IMG/VR virus record: IMGVR_UViG_3300042509_000916
Location: 1-35,562 of that record
Strand: one strand, 5' to 3'
Source: a virus
Length of the DNA stretch: 35,562 bases
Below the pieces are notes generated by a model. It was not told the origin of the DNA, made no database searches, and worked only from the letters and a program-made list of their open reading frames with translations. How positions within the stretch are numbered: the stretch's first letter is position 1; each line of letters begins with the position of its first letter. Positions 14,668 through 23,970 of this stretch are shown here, in pieces. Both the position numbers and the translations under genes were made by a program.

Positions 14668-15847
14668 GAAACGACCACTCACACGGAATCAGTTAGCAGA
14701 ATTCCTGCCGAACCATGAGGCAATCAAGGCTTTCGAACGCATCATGGACGAAGTTTATGACCTGCTCCCGACTGATGTTATTGCTATCAATCAAGCGATT
14801 AACGACCTTGCGTTGTCGCTTGGCTACACTGACGCTAAGGCCGAAATCCAATCTGGAAATTCACGCCAGTTTGATTACATAGACTTTCCGCAGATTGCGC
14901 CTGTATCACCTGTTGCTCGTCGCCTGTATTACGACGATGGTGACGGTACTTTGATGCTCACTCTAAAAGGCGGCAACTCTACTTTACCGATTGGTCAGAG
15001 CGAATTCGAACTGTGTTTCAACGGATCCGCTACGACAATGGCACGTGGTACTGTTGTACAAATTACTGGCGCCCAAGGCAATAGAATCAAGATTGACAGA
15101 GCTAGGGCAGATGCAGAAGCCACGTCAAACCATACGTTTGGATTTGTTGATGAATCCATTGCGTCTGGTTCCGAGGGTTTTGTTCTTAATTCCGGATTGA
15201 TTCGGAAATTGAACACCATCACCGATTCGGAAGGTAACGCACTTACGCAGGGAGATACGCTTTACCTTTCAACATCGGTGTCTGGTGGCTATACCCGCAT
15301 CAAACCTGTTGCACCGGACAATCTAGTTATTGTCGGTTTTGTTGTGCGTGTTCATGCTAGCGTTGGCGAAATCTTCGTCAAGGTGGACAACGGTTATGAG
15401 ATAGACGAGCTGCACAATGTCTACGCCCCCGCCCCTGTTAATGGCAATACGCTGATTTACAACAGCACTACAAGCCGTTGGGAGTCAAGCAGCCATATTG
15501 CGTCAGGCACATACACTCCGACTCTTACAAACGTCACAAACGTGGCTGCAAGCACGGCGGCAGTGTGCCAATGGTTAAGAGTAGGAACAACAGTAACGGT
15601 GAGTGGTACTGTTCAAATTGACCCTACGGCGGCAGGCAATACCGTTTTGAATATGTCATTGCCGGTGGCAAGCAATTTCACTGCTGCAACGCAGGCTGGC
15701 GGGACATTTAGCACAACCACTGCGGGGCAGTCCGATAACGGCAGCATAATTGCAAATACGGCTTCTGATGTGTTTGAATTTAGGTTCAATGCGGTTAATA
15801 TCGCAAATGCGACATACGCGTTTTCTGTCACTTATCAGGTGCTCTAA
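14660..15847 (+). CDS. Tail protein in the position of the P22 needle gene
   Basis: In this 395-residue protein the N-terminal helix region (MSRKRPLTRNQLAEFLPNHE, then AFERIMDEVYDLLP, residues 1-40) is common to podovirus tail proteins that dock on the tail hub. A domain at about residues 105-265 (MARGTVVQITGAQGNRIKID; TQGDTLYLSTSVSGGYTRIK) matches a small beta domain found in phage fibre and capsid-attached proteins. The C terminus from about residue 280 (SGTYTPTLTNVTNVAASTA) is a Thr/Ala-rich jelly-roll-like strand pattern. P22 has the gp26 needle at this place, but no long coiled coil is visible here, so this is a positional equivalent rather than a recognisable homologue. Confidence 0.78.
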   Translation: MSRKRPLTRNQLAEFLPNHEAIKAFERIMDEVYDLLPTDVIAINQAINDLALSLGYTDAKAEIQSGNSRQFDYIDFPQIAPVSPVARRLYYDDGDGTLMLTLKGGNSTLPIGQSEFELCFNGSATTMARGTVVQITGAQGNRIKIDRARADAEATSNHTFGFVDESIASGSEGFVLNSGLIRKLNTITDSEGNALTQGDTLYLSTSVSGGYTRIKPVAPDNLVIVGFVVRVHASVGEIFVKVDNGYEIDELHNVYAPAPVNGNTLIYNSTTSRWESSSHIASGTYTPTLTNVTNVAASTAAVCQWLRVGTTVTVSGTVQIDPTAAGNTVLNMSLPVASNFTAATQAGGTFSTTTAGQSDNGSIIANTASDVFEFRFNAVNIANATYAFSVTYQVL

Positions 15848-16182
15848 TGCCGATTACAGTTAAAAATATCATTCCGAGGAAATTTGCAGAGGCAGTGCAA
15901 ACTGCACAATACACGGCGACAGACTGCAAAACGGTGATTGACAAATTTACCGTTACAAACAACAGCGCAGCCACACGGACATTTAGCGCAAACCTAGTAC
16001 CAAACGGCGGCTCTGCAATTACGGAAAACAGGGTGATAAATAGTAGATCGATTGCTCCGGGTGAATGTTATTTGTGCCCAGAATTGATAGGTCAAGTCAT
16101 TGAGGACGGCGGTTTTATTTCCACGATTTCAAGCCTTGCATCTGCTTTGACCATTAGCGCTGCAGGCCGTGAAATAACATGA
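15847..16182 (+). CDS. Small beta-rich putative virion protein
   Basis: This 111-residue protein begins MPITVKNIIPRKFAEAVQTA and is rich in Thr, Ala and Val with predicted strands (VIDKFTVTNNSAATRTFSAN; SRSIAPGECYLCPELIGQVI). Such proteins often lie beside tail-fibre genes of phages, but no function is established. Its ATG overlaps the TAA of the upstream gene, and its TGA overlaps the next start, so it is translationally coupled on both sides. Confidence 0.7.
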   Translation: MPITVKNIIPRKFAEAVQTAQYTATDCKTVIDKFTVTNNSAATRTFSANLVPNGGSAITENRVINSRSIAPGECYLCPELIGQVIEDGGFISTISSLASALTISAAGREIT

Positions 16183-16532
16183 ACGATAGTATTTGGAAAG
16201 TTATCGCCACACATCTTGCCGAGTATGACATTCCATTTTCAAATGAAGTGCGTGAAGCGATAGAAAAATCGTGCGATATTGTGTCGTTTAATGGTGGCGC
16301 TTTTATTTCCTACGGAAATGAGTTTGATTTATTCGTTGTTCCAGAGAAACGTGGGAAGTGGAACATCAAACATGAGATTAAAAAATATCTGTCGGATATG
16401 AAGCAAAAACACGGAACTCTTTTGGTGCGGATTAACGAAAAAAATACTCGCTCATTGCGGTTAGCTAGATTTTTTGGATTCATAGAAACTGGCCGTGAAG
16501 ATGGCGATGTTATTAGATTGGAGTTGAAATAA
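16179..16532 (+). CDS. P22 gp14-like (DUF2824) GNAT-fold protein
   Basis: This 117-residue protein has a C-terminal half, LLVRINEKNTRSLRLARFFG then FIETGREDGDVIRLEL, that resembles the last strands and helix of GNAT acetyltransferases, including the N-R-x6-FFGF pattern. P22 gene 14, annotated as DUF2824, lies at exactly this place, between needle and gp7, and is a head-assembly factor. The acetyl-CoA binding loop is not evident in so short a protein, so catalysis is doubtful. Confidence comes from location and C-terminal pattern together. Confidence 0.72.
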   Translation: MNDSIWKVIATHLAEYDIPFSNEVREAIEKSCDIVSFNGGAFISYGNEFDLFVVPEKRGKWNIKHEIKKYLSDMKQKHGTLLVRINEKNTRSLRLARFFGFIETGREDGDVIRLELK

Positions 16533-17206
16533 TGGGCAAGGCAATTAGTTCGGTGGTTTCTATTGCAGCGCCAGTTGTGGGCGGTTTGGTTGGCGGTCCT
16601 GCTGGTGCTGCGATTGGTTCTGCCGTTGGTGGAATGCTTTCATCTTCTGCTGCTGGTAGCGCAGCACAGCAGGCAGCAAATACGCAAGCTGGAATGGCAC
16701 AGGCTGGAATTTCTGAACAGCAAAGGCAATTTGATGCATTACAGAAATTGATGGCTCCATACGTTACTGGCGGCACCGGAGCATTATCACAACAACAAGC
16801 ATTGTTGGGTCTTGGTGGTGTTGAAGCTCAACAGCAGGCGATATCCCAGATTGAAAAGTCGCCATTTTTTCAAGCAATGGCACAGCAGGGCGAAAATGCA
16901 ATGTTGCAACAAGCGGCGGCTACCGGAGGTTTGCGCGGTGGGAATATGCAGGCTGCGTTGGCGCAATTTAGACCTGGATTGCTCAACCAGATGGTACAAC
17001 AACAGTTTGCAAACCTTGGTGGACTGACTCAGATCGGACAAGCGTCTGCTGCAGGGCAGGCCGCACAGGGTATGCAAACAGCCGGTGCTATTGGAAATCT
17101 TTTAACGCAACAAGGTCAAGCACTTGCCGGTGGGCAAATGGCAAAGGCGCAATCGATGGCACAAATGGCTCAAGGCGCAGGAAAACTCGCCGGTTTGATT
17201 TTCTGA
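16532..17206 (+). CDS. P22 gp7-like ejection (DNA transfer) protein
   Basis: This 224-residue protein (P22 gp7 is 229) begins MGKAISSVVSIAAPVVGGLV and has a long Gly/Ala-rich hydrophobic segment (residues about 10-50), a Gln/Ala-rich body and the family pattern QISQIEKSPFFQAMAQQGEN (about residues 105-125). In P22, gp7 is packed in the virion and ejected with gp16 and gp20 to help the DNA cross the envelope. Its TGA precedes the next gene by 9 bases. The order gp7-gp20-gp16 is preserved. Confidence 0.9.
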   Translation: MGKAISSVVSIAAPVVGGLVGGPAGAAIGSAVGGMLSSSAAGSAAQQAANTQAGMAQAGISEQQRQFDALQKLMAPYVTGGTGALSQQQALLGLGGVEAQQQAISQIEKSPFFQAMAQQGENAMLQQAAATGGLRGGNMQAALAQFRPGLLNQMVQQQFANLGGLTQIGQASAAGQAAQGMQTAGAIGNLLTQQGQALAGGQMAKAQSMAQMAQGAGKLAGLIF

Positions 17207-17215
17207 GGATTAAAA

Positions 17216-18562
17216 ATGCAGCCTATTAACTACTTGCCGCAACAACAGCCAGATATTTTGTCAGGATTCATTTCTGGCGCACAGCAAATTGCACAGATCA
17301 ATGAGGCCAAACGCGTAAAAGATTTACAGGCTCAATATGCAATTGACCTGCAATCAACGATGAAAAATCCTACCGCACAGGCATTCGGAGAATTGGCTCT
17401 AAAATATCCTGGGCAAAGGGAGGCTATTCTTGCGTCCGGTAAGTACGTTACAGAAGCGCAGCAGAATACGCTTTTCGGCGATGCGGCAAAGATTTACAGC
17501 GCGCTGAATACCGGCAAACCTGATGCTGCATTGTCATATGCAACACAGAAACGTGACGCATTGAAAAATGCAGGGAAGGACACTTCTGATTACGACGAGG
17601 TTATTTCTGCAATCAATACAAACCCTGATGCTGCAAAGGCTACCATCGGAATCATTGGTGCTTCACTAGACCCTAAAAAATGGCTAGAGATTCACAAGGC
17701 ACCATCTGAAATTTCCGAGGCTCAAGGAAAGGCGCAAAAGGCGCTGGCAGAAGGTAAATATGCAGAAAAATTGCAAATTGCTGGTCTAAATGAGAAAAAT
17801 TGGAATATTGAGAATCTGCAAAGTCAGATTAAAGACAGGTCTGCCCGTCTGAATCTTGATAGGGAAGTAACTAAGGCAACAGTGGAAGAGAAAATGTCGT
17901 CTATCGAAAAGAATCTTAACGACATTCCGACCGATACCAGAAAGCTGATAAATGAGGCAGCAGTAACTGCAGCCACATCTAAACAGGCCGCAAACCAGTT
18001 TAATGACTTGGCAAATAAACTTGATGCAGAGGGCGGTGGTTATGGTGCGTTTTCTGGGGCAACTGACTTTGTGAAAAAGGTTGGAGGTTTTGAGGGCGGC
18101 ATGACGCAGTTGCGTCAAGAGTATGTCCGTCTTAGGAACACTGCTGCGGTTAAATCACTTCCGGCCGGTGCTGCATCGGATAAAGATATTGCAATGGCAC
18201 TTGAAGGGTTCCCGTCGAAGAATGCTTCTGCTAGCGACTTGTCATCATTCCTTCGTGGTGTCGCAAAATTGCAAGACCTAGATGCTTCTGTTTCAAATGC
18301 TAAAACTGATTGGCTTGCACAGAACAACGGCGTTTTGACTAGGGCAAAGGGGGCGTTTATTGCAGGTGATTATTCAGCTAGGCCGGGCGAATCATTCAAT
18401 GACTTCTCTCAACGTATTGCCGCTGATGTTTCCAAACGCTATTCAAGAGGAGGTCAAAGCTCATTGGTTGAGCAAATTCCAACAGAGCGCAACACTTCAC
18501 CAATGGCGGCGCAGCAGAATATCAGGTCGCAGGCTGACGCGATTTTGCGTGGGGGTCGATAA
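17216..18562 (+). CDS. P22 gp20-like ejection (DNA transfer) protein
   Basis: This 448-residue protein (P22 gp20 is 471) has a helical, Ala/Gln/Lys-rich composition with features of the ejection proteins: QPDILSGFISGAQQIAQINE near residue 13, the AMKNPT-like segment with LALKYPGQREAILASGKYV (about 60-80) and FLRGVAKLQDLDASVSNAKT near 344. It lies between gp7-like and gp16-like genes, its TAA overlapping the start of the next one, the P22 order. gp20 is ejected into the cell during infection. Confidence 0.88.
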   Translation: MQPINYLPQQQPDILSGFISGAQQIAQINEAKRVKDLQAQYAIDLQSTMKNPTAQAFGELALKYPGQREAILASGKYVTEAQQNTLFGDAAKIYSALNTGKPDAALSYATQKRDALKNAGKDTSDYDEVISAINTNPDAAKATIGIIGASLDPKKWLEIHKAPSEISEAQGKAQKALAEGKYAEKLQIAGLNEKNWNIENLQSQIKDRSARLNLDREVTKATVEEKMSSIEKNLNDIPTDTRKLINEAAVTAATSKQAANQFNDLANKLDAEGGGYGAFSGATDFVKKVGGFEGGMTQLRQEYVRLRNTAAVKSLPAGAASDKDIAMALEGFPSKNASASDLSSFLRGVAKLQDLDASVSNAKTDWLAQNNGVLTRAKGAFIAGDYSARPGESFNDFSQRIAADVSKRYSRGGQSSLVEQIPTERNTSPMAAQQNIRSQADAILRGGR

Positions 18563-20469
18563 TGGCAACTGCTGACGAATACGCGTCATGGATAGTTAAG
18601 AATCAAAGCAAACGAGGGTCATCTGAGTTTGAAACTGTTGCTCGTGCTTATGAGTTGGCTAAAAGCGAAGAAACAGCAGCGCAGACACAACAGCAAGTAA
18701 CACAACAGCCACAACAGCCTGGAATCGGACAGCAAATTGTCGGCGCAGGCGAGGCCGCCTTAACGCTTGGCACAGGTGCAGTAGGCGGCACGCTTGGAAT
18801 GATTGGTGGAACCCTTAAAGGGCTGGCGGAGCAGATTCTGACCGGTCAATTTGGCACACCGCAAGCCGCAAAGATGGTCGAGCAGGCTGCAGCAAAGGGC
18901 GCACAGGCTCTTACTTATGCTCCACGTACAGAAGTTGGTCAAGAGCGGGTTCAGCAGGTTGGGCAGGCATTGGCAGAGGTTATCCCGCCATTCATGCCGC
19001 AATTGTCTGTGCCTGGGCAAATGGTACAAGCTGCACGACAAGCCGCGCCGATGGCAGAGATTGCAGCACAAAGAGGGACGCAGGCAGTACAGCAAGCCGC
19101 TAGAACGGCAGCGAAGCCCGTACAAGCCGCTACAACAGCAGTTCGTGAGGCAGTGGGCATTGAGCCTAAGCAACCGGCTAAAACTGCCGTAAGCGGATCC
19201 GCTGGCGCAGCTGCGACACCGTTAGAGTTGCAGCGTGCAACAGAAGCGGAAATGGCTGGCTTGCGTCTGTCTGAAGGCGAGGTAAAACGCTCGCCGGAAT
19301 TGCTTGCTTGGGAAAAAGAGAAGGCTAAAACACCGGAATACCAAGCGCCATTTCTTGAGCGGCAGCAAGAAAACAACCGTGCGGCACTTGCTAAACTTAA
19401 TCAAGTGCTTGATGCAACAGGTGCCGAATCTGGGGACTACTCAAACACCGGTATCAAGGTGGTTGATTCGTTGATGTCTGGTTGGAAGGCTGAGAAGGCT
19501 AAAACCTCATCGCTATACAATCAATTCAGGCAATCGCCAGAGGCATCATTTCCGGTCAATACGGCACCGATAACTGACTTTTTGAATAGTCAGGCTAGAG
19601 GAGTTTCCGGCATTACTGGAGTGTCTGACACTGCCCGTCAAAATGCTGTCAATCTCGGAATTGCTCAAATTGATGATGCAGGCAACCTTGTCCCCAACCC
19701 TAGAGTGACGCTCGGACAGCTTGAAGATTTTCGGCAGTCCGTATCTGCTATTGGCGCAGCCAGTCCGAACGACAAGCGCATTGCCTCTATCATCAAAAGA
19801 ACGGTTGATGATATTGGGGAACCAATTGCAGGTCAGACTACAAAGGCAATGAGGGCGCAGCGTCAGAAGCAAGCGCAGAAGTATGAGAATCGTGCCATTG
19901 TTTCACGTTTGTTGCTTGAGAAAAAAGGCATGGCAGACCCTCAAGTGCCAATTGAGGAAGTATTCAACAAGACGATTTTGTCTGCCCGTCCGAGCGAGAT
20001 TCAGCACATTAAGCGTGTGCTGATGACGATTAAAGATGACGAAGGCAAACAGGCGTGGCGTGAATTGCAAGGTGCAACTGTGCGCCACTTGCTTGAAAAA
20101 TCCGAATCAGGTATTGGCGCTGATAATTTGCCGGTTATATCTGGTGCAAATCTGGACAAGGCATTGAAAGCACTGGACAAGAACGGCAAGCTAGATCTGG
20201 TGATGGGCAAAGAGGCGGCAGAGCAAATTAGAAACCTGAATCAGGTTTTGAAATATATCCAATCGACCCCACCGCTAACGTCTGTCAATAATTCCGGCAC
20301 TGCTAGAACTATTGCGGCATTGTTGGCTGAATCTGCTGTAATTGGAGGGCTGTCTGGTGTTCCAGTCCCTGCAATTCAAGGAATGAATTTTATTCGAGGC
20401 GCAGTTAAAGACAGGAAAATCAAAGCCAGAATCACAAAGGCATTGAACTATAAGCCAGAAGGTAAATAA
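18562..20469 (+). CDS. P22 gp16-like ejection (DNA transfer) protein
   Basis: This 635-residue protein (P22 gp16 is 609) starts MATADEYASWIVKNQSKRGS, which resembles the N-terminal segment of phage internal proteins (residues 1-35). A hydrophobic Gly/Ala-rich stretch follows at about residues 60-100, then an Ala/Gln-rich region to about 200 and a long helical domain to the end. gp16 of P22 is required for DNA transfer across the inner membrane and can act in trans. I do not see a clear lytic transglycosylase motif. The TAA overlaps the tailspike start. Confidence 0.85.
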   Translation: MATADEYASWIVKNQSKRGSSEFETVARAYELAKSEETAAQTQQQVTQQPQQPGIGQQIVGAGEAALTLGTGAVGGTLGMIGGTLKGLAEQILTGQFGTPQAAKMVEQAAAKGAQALTYAPRTEVGQERVQQVGQALAEVIPPFMPQLSVPGQMVQAARQAAPMAEIAAQRGTQAVQQAARTAAKPVQAATTAVREAVGIEPKQPAKTAVSGSAGAAATPLELQRATEAEMAGLRLSEGEVKRSPELLAWEKEKAKTPEYQAPFLERQQENNRAALAKLNQVLDATGAESGDYSNTGIKVVDSLMSGWKAEKAKTSSLYNQFRQSPEASFPVNTAPITDFLNSQARGVSGITGVSDTARQNAVNLGIAQIDDAGNLVPNPRVTLGQLEDFRQSVSAIGAASPNDKRIASIIKRTVDDIGEPIAGQTTKAMRAQRQKQAQKYENRAIVSRLLLEKKGMADPQVPIEEVFNKTILSARPSEIQHIKRVLMTIKDDEGKQAWRELQGATVRHLLEKSESGIGADNLPVISGANLDKALKALDKNGKLDLVMGKEAAEQIRNLNQVLKYIQSTPPLTSVNNSGTARTIAALLAESAVIGGLSGVPVPAIQGMNFIRGAVKDRKIKARITKALNYKPEGK

Positions 20470-23147
20470 TGACCCAGCTCGCAAAAAATCCGTTTGAAGT
20501 TTATAACGATATCGACGGAACTCCGCTTGAGGCGGGTTATCTGTATTTTGGTGAATACGGTCAAAACCCAGTAACAAGCCCTGTCAATGTGTACTGGGAT
20601 TCCGGTTTTACGAATGTCGCATCACAACCTATTCGCACTATTAACGGGTTCGCCGATCGAGATGGGTCGCCTGCGAAAATATACGTTCCGAGCAATTATT
20701 CAATTTTGATTCGTGACCGCAAACAGCAGACAATTATGTCCTCGCTGTATGAGGAAATCGAATCAACAGCAGCGGCAGACGGTGCTAACAATTCTTACCC
20801 GTATGTAATTAGCGGTTTGCTTCCGCAGCAGCCTGCGAATGGTTGGAACAGTCTCACGGCAACATTTACAACTGGCGTTGCTTGGGTCGAGGGAGTGCAG
20901 GTTACCTTTCCCGGGCAGACAATTTCATTTTCAGCGAACACTTACACCGATGTTTATATCGACAAGGCCGGTCAGCTTTTCATCAAGTCAAACGCAACAT
21001 ATTGGCTACTGACCGAAGAAAACGACAAGGCCAAAATTTGTCGAGTGCAAACTGATTCGTCAAAAATTACCGGCGTGTCGGACATGAGAAACCGTGTTTC
21101 TACTGAACGGGTTTACGTGCCAGAGGCATCGCTAGATTTTAATAAGATCATTGGCGATTTTGACATTCCAAAGTCTGGTGCTTTGACCTATGCTCCGAAC
21201 ACTTTTTTCAATTACGCGTCAAAAGTAAAAATTGGAGACAATCTTTACATCTGCGTTCAGAGCGGCGTGACCGGCGCTGCAAGCGCCCCAACTGGTTATG
21301 TCGGCACAACGTGGGACCCAGTACTAGAGCAATTTGTGTTCGTTGATGGAACTTGCAAATGGTTCTTTATTGCTGAATTCGACGTGCAGGGCGCATACCG
21401 GTGGGGCGTGAATAACGGCGTGGTTTGGTATTTCTCAAACCTTGGTCTGTTCTATGTTATCGACAGGTTGACGAACACACGAATTCAAGAATACGTTGAT
21501 GCTTACATATTCAATCTGATTACCCGTTGGCTTTCTGGTGTTGCTATTCAGAAGGGTATGAAGCGGTATATAAATGGCAACGTGTATGAATGCACCGTGG
21601 CAGGTACTACAGGCGTTACAGCGCCATCAGGTACTGGTGGCGCCATTGTGGACGGTACCGTTACATGGAAATACATTTACCCGCATGTGGGCGAATATCC
21701 TAACTGGGCTACTGGTCAGGTTGTAAGTATCGGCACACGTAGGTTTTCATCTGGCAATATCTATCAAGCCAAAACAGCCGGCACGACAGGGGCTACAGCG
21801 CCTTCCGGCACGTCGGACAATGTCAGTGACGGTGCAGTTACTTGGGCATTTCTAAACCCCATTGGCGTGTTTACAACCGGTGCTGATTGGTATGTGCATG
21901 ACGTACAGACAGACCGTTATTCAGTGCGGCCTGCTGACTCGCATGACGCTTATGCTTCCTCATTTTTGCGTCTGGTTGCCCAATGGCTCAAAATTCGGAA
22001 TGATTATTCGTGGCTGTCATCTACAAACGTGCACGGACAAACGAACCTCGCTACTCTGAAAAATGTGGCATTCGCAAACCTCGCTAGATGCCAGAAAACG
22101 TATACCACTTGGGCGGTTTCTACTGCATATACCAGAGGCATTTACCGTGAGGCGAATGGTTCTGTCTATCTATGCGTGACTTCTGGAACGTCTGCATCGA
22201 GCGGTACGGGGCCAAGCAGTACAGACCCGACAATCATCATTACCGATGGAACTTGCCAATGGCAGTATCAATACCCGTTGGCGCAGGGTTTGATTACGAC
22301 ATTTCAGAATGAATTGCACTCGAATGCTGTGGACAAGTGGCCTGTGTGTTACTTGCAAGATAACTGCGAGAACTACAGCGGCCTCAAAACGTTTTCGGAC
22401 ATGCTGGCTGTCATCGGTGATGCGGATACCACATACTATGGAAACATTGCTGCAGGCGTTGCATCGGGCATTAAAGGGCTTTATCAGGCATCGACGAAAG
22501 AATGGCGATTTGCCGATAACGCTCTGACTGTAAACACGGCATTTTACCCAGACATGATGGCTGCAATTTTTCCGGAATTGCATCAAGTACCGGTTGCATC
22601 ATCGCCTGAGTTGATTGCAGACCTTTATGGTCATGGTTACGAATTCGTTAATCGTGTATTCCCTGCATGGTGGAATCGGAACCCCGATACGCTGGCTTCG
22701 CTTGTAATCGCTTATGTGGCAGTAAGGTTCCGTCAGGAGCCACGCAAAGGTGCTGTCGCACTTGAGCACGCAATGTCACATCATTTGCGGCAGGGTTTGC
22801 CGCAGCTTGGCACATTCATGTTTAGTGACCTGTGCTATGCGTTCGCCATGCGCTCTATCATTACGAACCCTCTTGCTACTCAGGGAAGTCTATCGCTTTG
22901 GCAAGGGCAAGCAAGGGGTAATCTTGAATTCACGGACGATGGGGTTTATGACATTGGCACAGCGAACAACAGGCCACGTAGAATCATTGCCCGTGAGTTT
23001 CTTGAATTGCAAGAAATAGCAGCCACCCCGAGCCAACCGGCTGCAAACAGGGCAAGACTGTTTACTCGTGACAACGGATCCGGTAAAACTCAATTGTGCA
23101 TTCTCTGGCCGGGCAATGCCGTAACCGTTCTTTCTACTGAGCCATGA
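20469..23147 (+). CDS. Tailspike: P22-type head-binding domain with a helical enzyme-like body
   Basis: In this 892-residue protein residues 1-105 are the P22 tailspike head-binding domain (NPFEVYNDIDGTPLEAGYLY; PAKIYVPSNYSILIRDR). Residues about 105-215 form a beta adaptor. Four related modules follow at about residues 250, 361, 419 and 553, each with a glycine turn, Y-x-C, GTTG/GTS, APSG and DGT-x-W; they resemble small carbohydrate-binding repeats. Between and after them (about 467-540 and 600-800) lie long amphipathic helices with aromatic and acidic residues (AWWNRNPDTLASLVIAYVAV; DAYASSFLRLVAQWLK), the look of an alpha/alpha-toroid glycosidase or lyase, not the beta-helix of P22. The C terminus has DIGTANNRPRRIIAREF and ends RDNGSGKTQLCILWPGNAV. 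Surface polysaccharide recognition and cleavage is likely; the reaction is unknown. Confidence 0.88.
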   Translation: MTQLAKNPFEVYNDIDGTPLEAGYLYFGEYGQNPVTSPVNVYWDSGFTNVASQPIRTINGFADRDGSPAKIYVPSNYSILIRDRKQQTIMSSLYEEIESTAAADGANNSYPYVISGLLPQQPANGWNSLTATFTTGVAWVEGVQVTFPGQTISFSANTYTDVYIDKAGQLFIKSNATYWLLTEENDKAKICRVQTDSSKITGVSDMRNRVSTERVYVPEASLDFNKIIGDFDIPKSGALTYAPNTFFNYASKVKIGDNLYICVQSGVTGAASAPTGYVGTTWDPVLEQFVFVDGTCKWFFIAEFDVQGAYRWGVNNGVVWYFSNLGLFYVIDRLTNTRIQEYVDAYIFNLITRWLSGVAIQKGMKRYINGNVYECTVAGTTGVTAPSGTGGAIVDGTVTWKYIYPHVGEYPNWATGQVVSIGTRRFSSGNIYQAKTAGTTGATAPSGTSDNVSDGAVTWAFLNPIGVFTTGADWYVHDVQTDRYSVRPADSHDAYASSFLRLVAQWLKIRNDYSWLSSTNVHGQTNLATLKNVAFANLARCQKTYTTWAVSTAYTRGIYREANGSVYLCVTSGTSASSGTGPSSTDPTIIITDGTCQWQYQYPLAQGLITTFQNELHSNAVDKWPVCYLQDNCENYSGLKTFSDMLAVIGDADTTYYGNIAAGVASGIKGLYQASTKEWRFADNALTVNTAFYPDMMAAIFPELHQVPVASSPELIADLYGHGYEFVNRVFPAWWNRNPDTLASLVIAYVAVRFRQEPRKGAVALEHAMSHHLRQGLPQLGTFMFSDLCYAFAMRSIITNPLATQGSLSLWQGQARGNLEFTDDGVYDIGTANNRPRRIIAREFLELQEIAATPSQPAANRARLFTRDNGSGKTQLCILWPGNAVTVLSTEP

Positions 23148-23539
23148 TTAAATATATTGTAATTATTTGTGCATTTCTAACTTTTAATGTTGCAAATGCA
23201 CACACGCTAGACCCTTTGAAAGAATACCGTTATTGCGGTGAGCCAAGGCGGAATAAGGACGGGGATATTTCTAGAAGCCAGCGCGTGTTGTCAGCTTTTC
23301 AAAAGCAATATGCCTGCCCTTCTACCGGAAAAATGTCTGGCTCTTGTCCTGGCTGGGCAATTGACCACGTTATTCCGCTTGCATGTGGCGGGTGTGACGC
23401 AATCATAAACTTGCAATGGCTGCCTAATGACCTAAAATCAAAAGCAGTCATCGGTAAAGACAGATTTGAGCGCACGATATATGAGAAAGATATCGAATGT
23501 GACTTCAAAAACAAAATTACACAAGGTGACGATAAATGA
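23144..23539 (+). CDS. Exported HNH endonuclease-like protein
   Basis: In this 131-residue protein residues 1-19 (MIKYIVIICAFLTFNVANA) form a clear Sec signal peptide with Ala-x-Ala before the cut. The mature part carries an HNH core: GWAIDHVIPLACGGCDAI (Asp74-His75), Asn89 in INLQWLPNDLKSK, then KDRFER. Cysteines at about 31, 58, 68, 81, 84 and 118 could form disulfides. The product is predicted to reach the periplasm, so it would meet incoming foreign DNA or host envelope material rather than the chromosome. It is coupled by ATGA overlaps to the tailspike and to the next gene, and opens the lysis cassette. Confidence 0.85.
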   Translation: MIKYIVIICAFLTFNVANAHTLDPLKEYRYCGEPRRNKDGDISRSQRVLSAFQKQYACPSTGKMSGSCPGWAIDHVIPLACGGCDAIINLQWLPNDLKSKAVIGKDRFERTIYEKDIECDFKNKITQGDDK

Positions 23540-23970
23540 AAGCGGCTTTTTATAAGGGTAAACGGCGTCTATTCAATCGTTTGGTTTCGTGGTGGGATAG
23601 AGGGCCGTATTCCCACATGGAGATTGTATTCGATGACCAAACGGCAGCGTCTAGCAGTTTTATGGATAGCGGTGTACGCTTTAAGTCTATCCAATTTGAT
23701 GATTCTCGATGGGATTTTATCGAACTCCCACGAGAATTATTTGCAGAAGATATTTCAAGATATTGGTTTTACAATCATCTTGGCCTTCGATATGATTTTC
23801 TCGGGCTGATTAGGTTTGCTATCGATGCTATTCCGGAAAGGAAAAACAAGTATTTCTGCAGTGAAGCCTGTTTAGCGTCTCTCGGTGTTAATGAAGCATG
23901 GCGATTCACTCCAAATTCTGCTTATTCTTTTCTTTCAACCCTTGTCAAACTGAAAGCCAAAAATGTCTGA
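23536..23970 (+). CDS. NlpC/P60-like (peptidase C92, YiiX/YebB-type) cysteine hydrolase
   Basis: In this 144-residue protein His27 lies in RGPYSHMEIVF and Cys108 in KYFCSEACLASLG. This His-before-Cys order marks the circularly permuted papain-like branch (YiiX/YebB, C92) of the NlpC/P60 superfamily. Members act on peptides, amides or lipids; phage versions near lysis genes are thought to modify the envelope. It has no signal peptide, so it either stays in the cytoplasm or leaves through the holin. It overlaps both neighbours. Confidence 0.8.
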   Translation: MKAAFYKGKRRLFNRLVSWWDRGPYSHMEIVFDDQTAASSSFMDSGVRFKSIQFDDSRWDFIELPRELFAEDISRYWFYNHLGLRYDFLGLIRFAIDAIPERKNKYFCSEACLASLGVNEAWRFTPNSAYSFLSTLVKLKAKNV

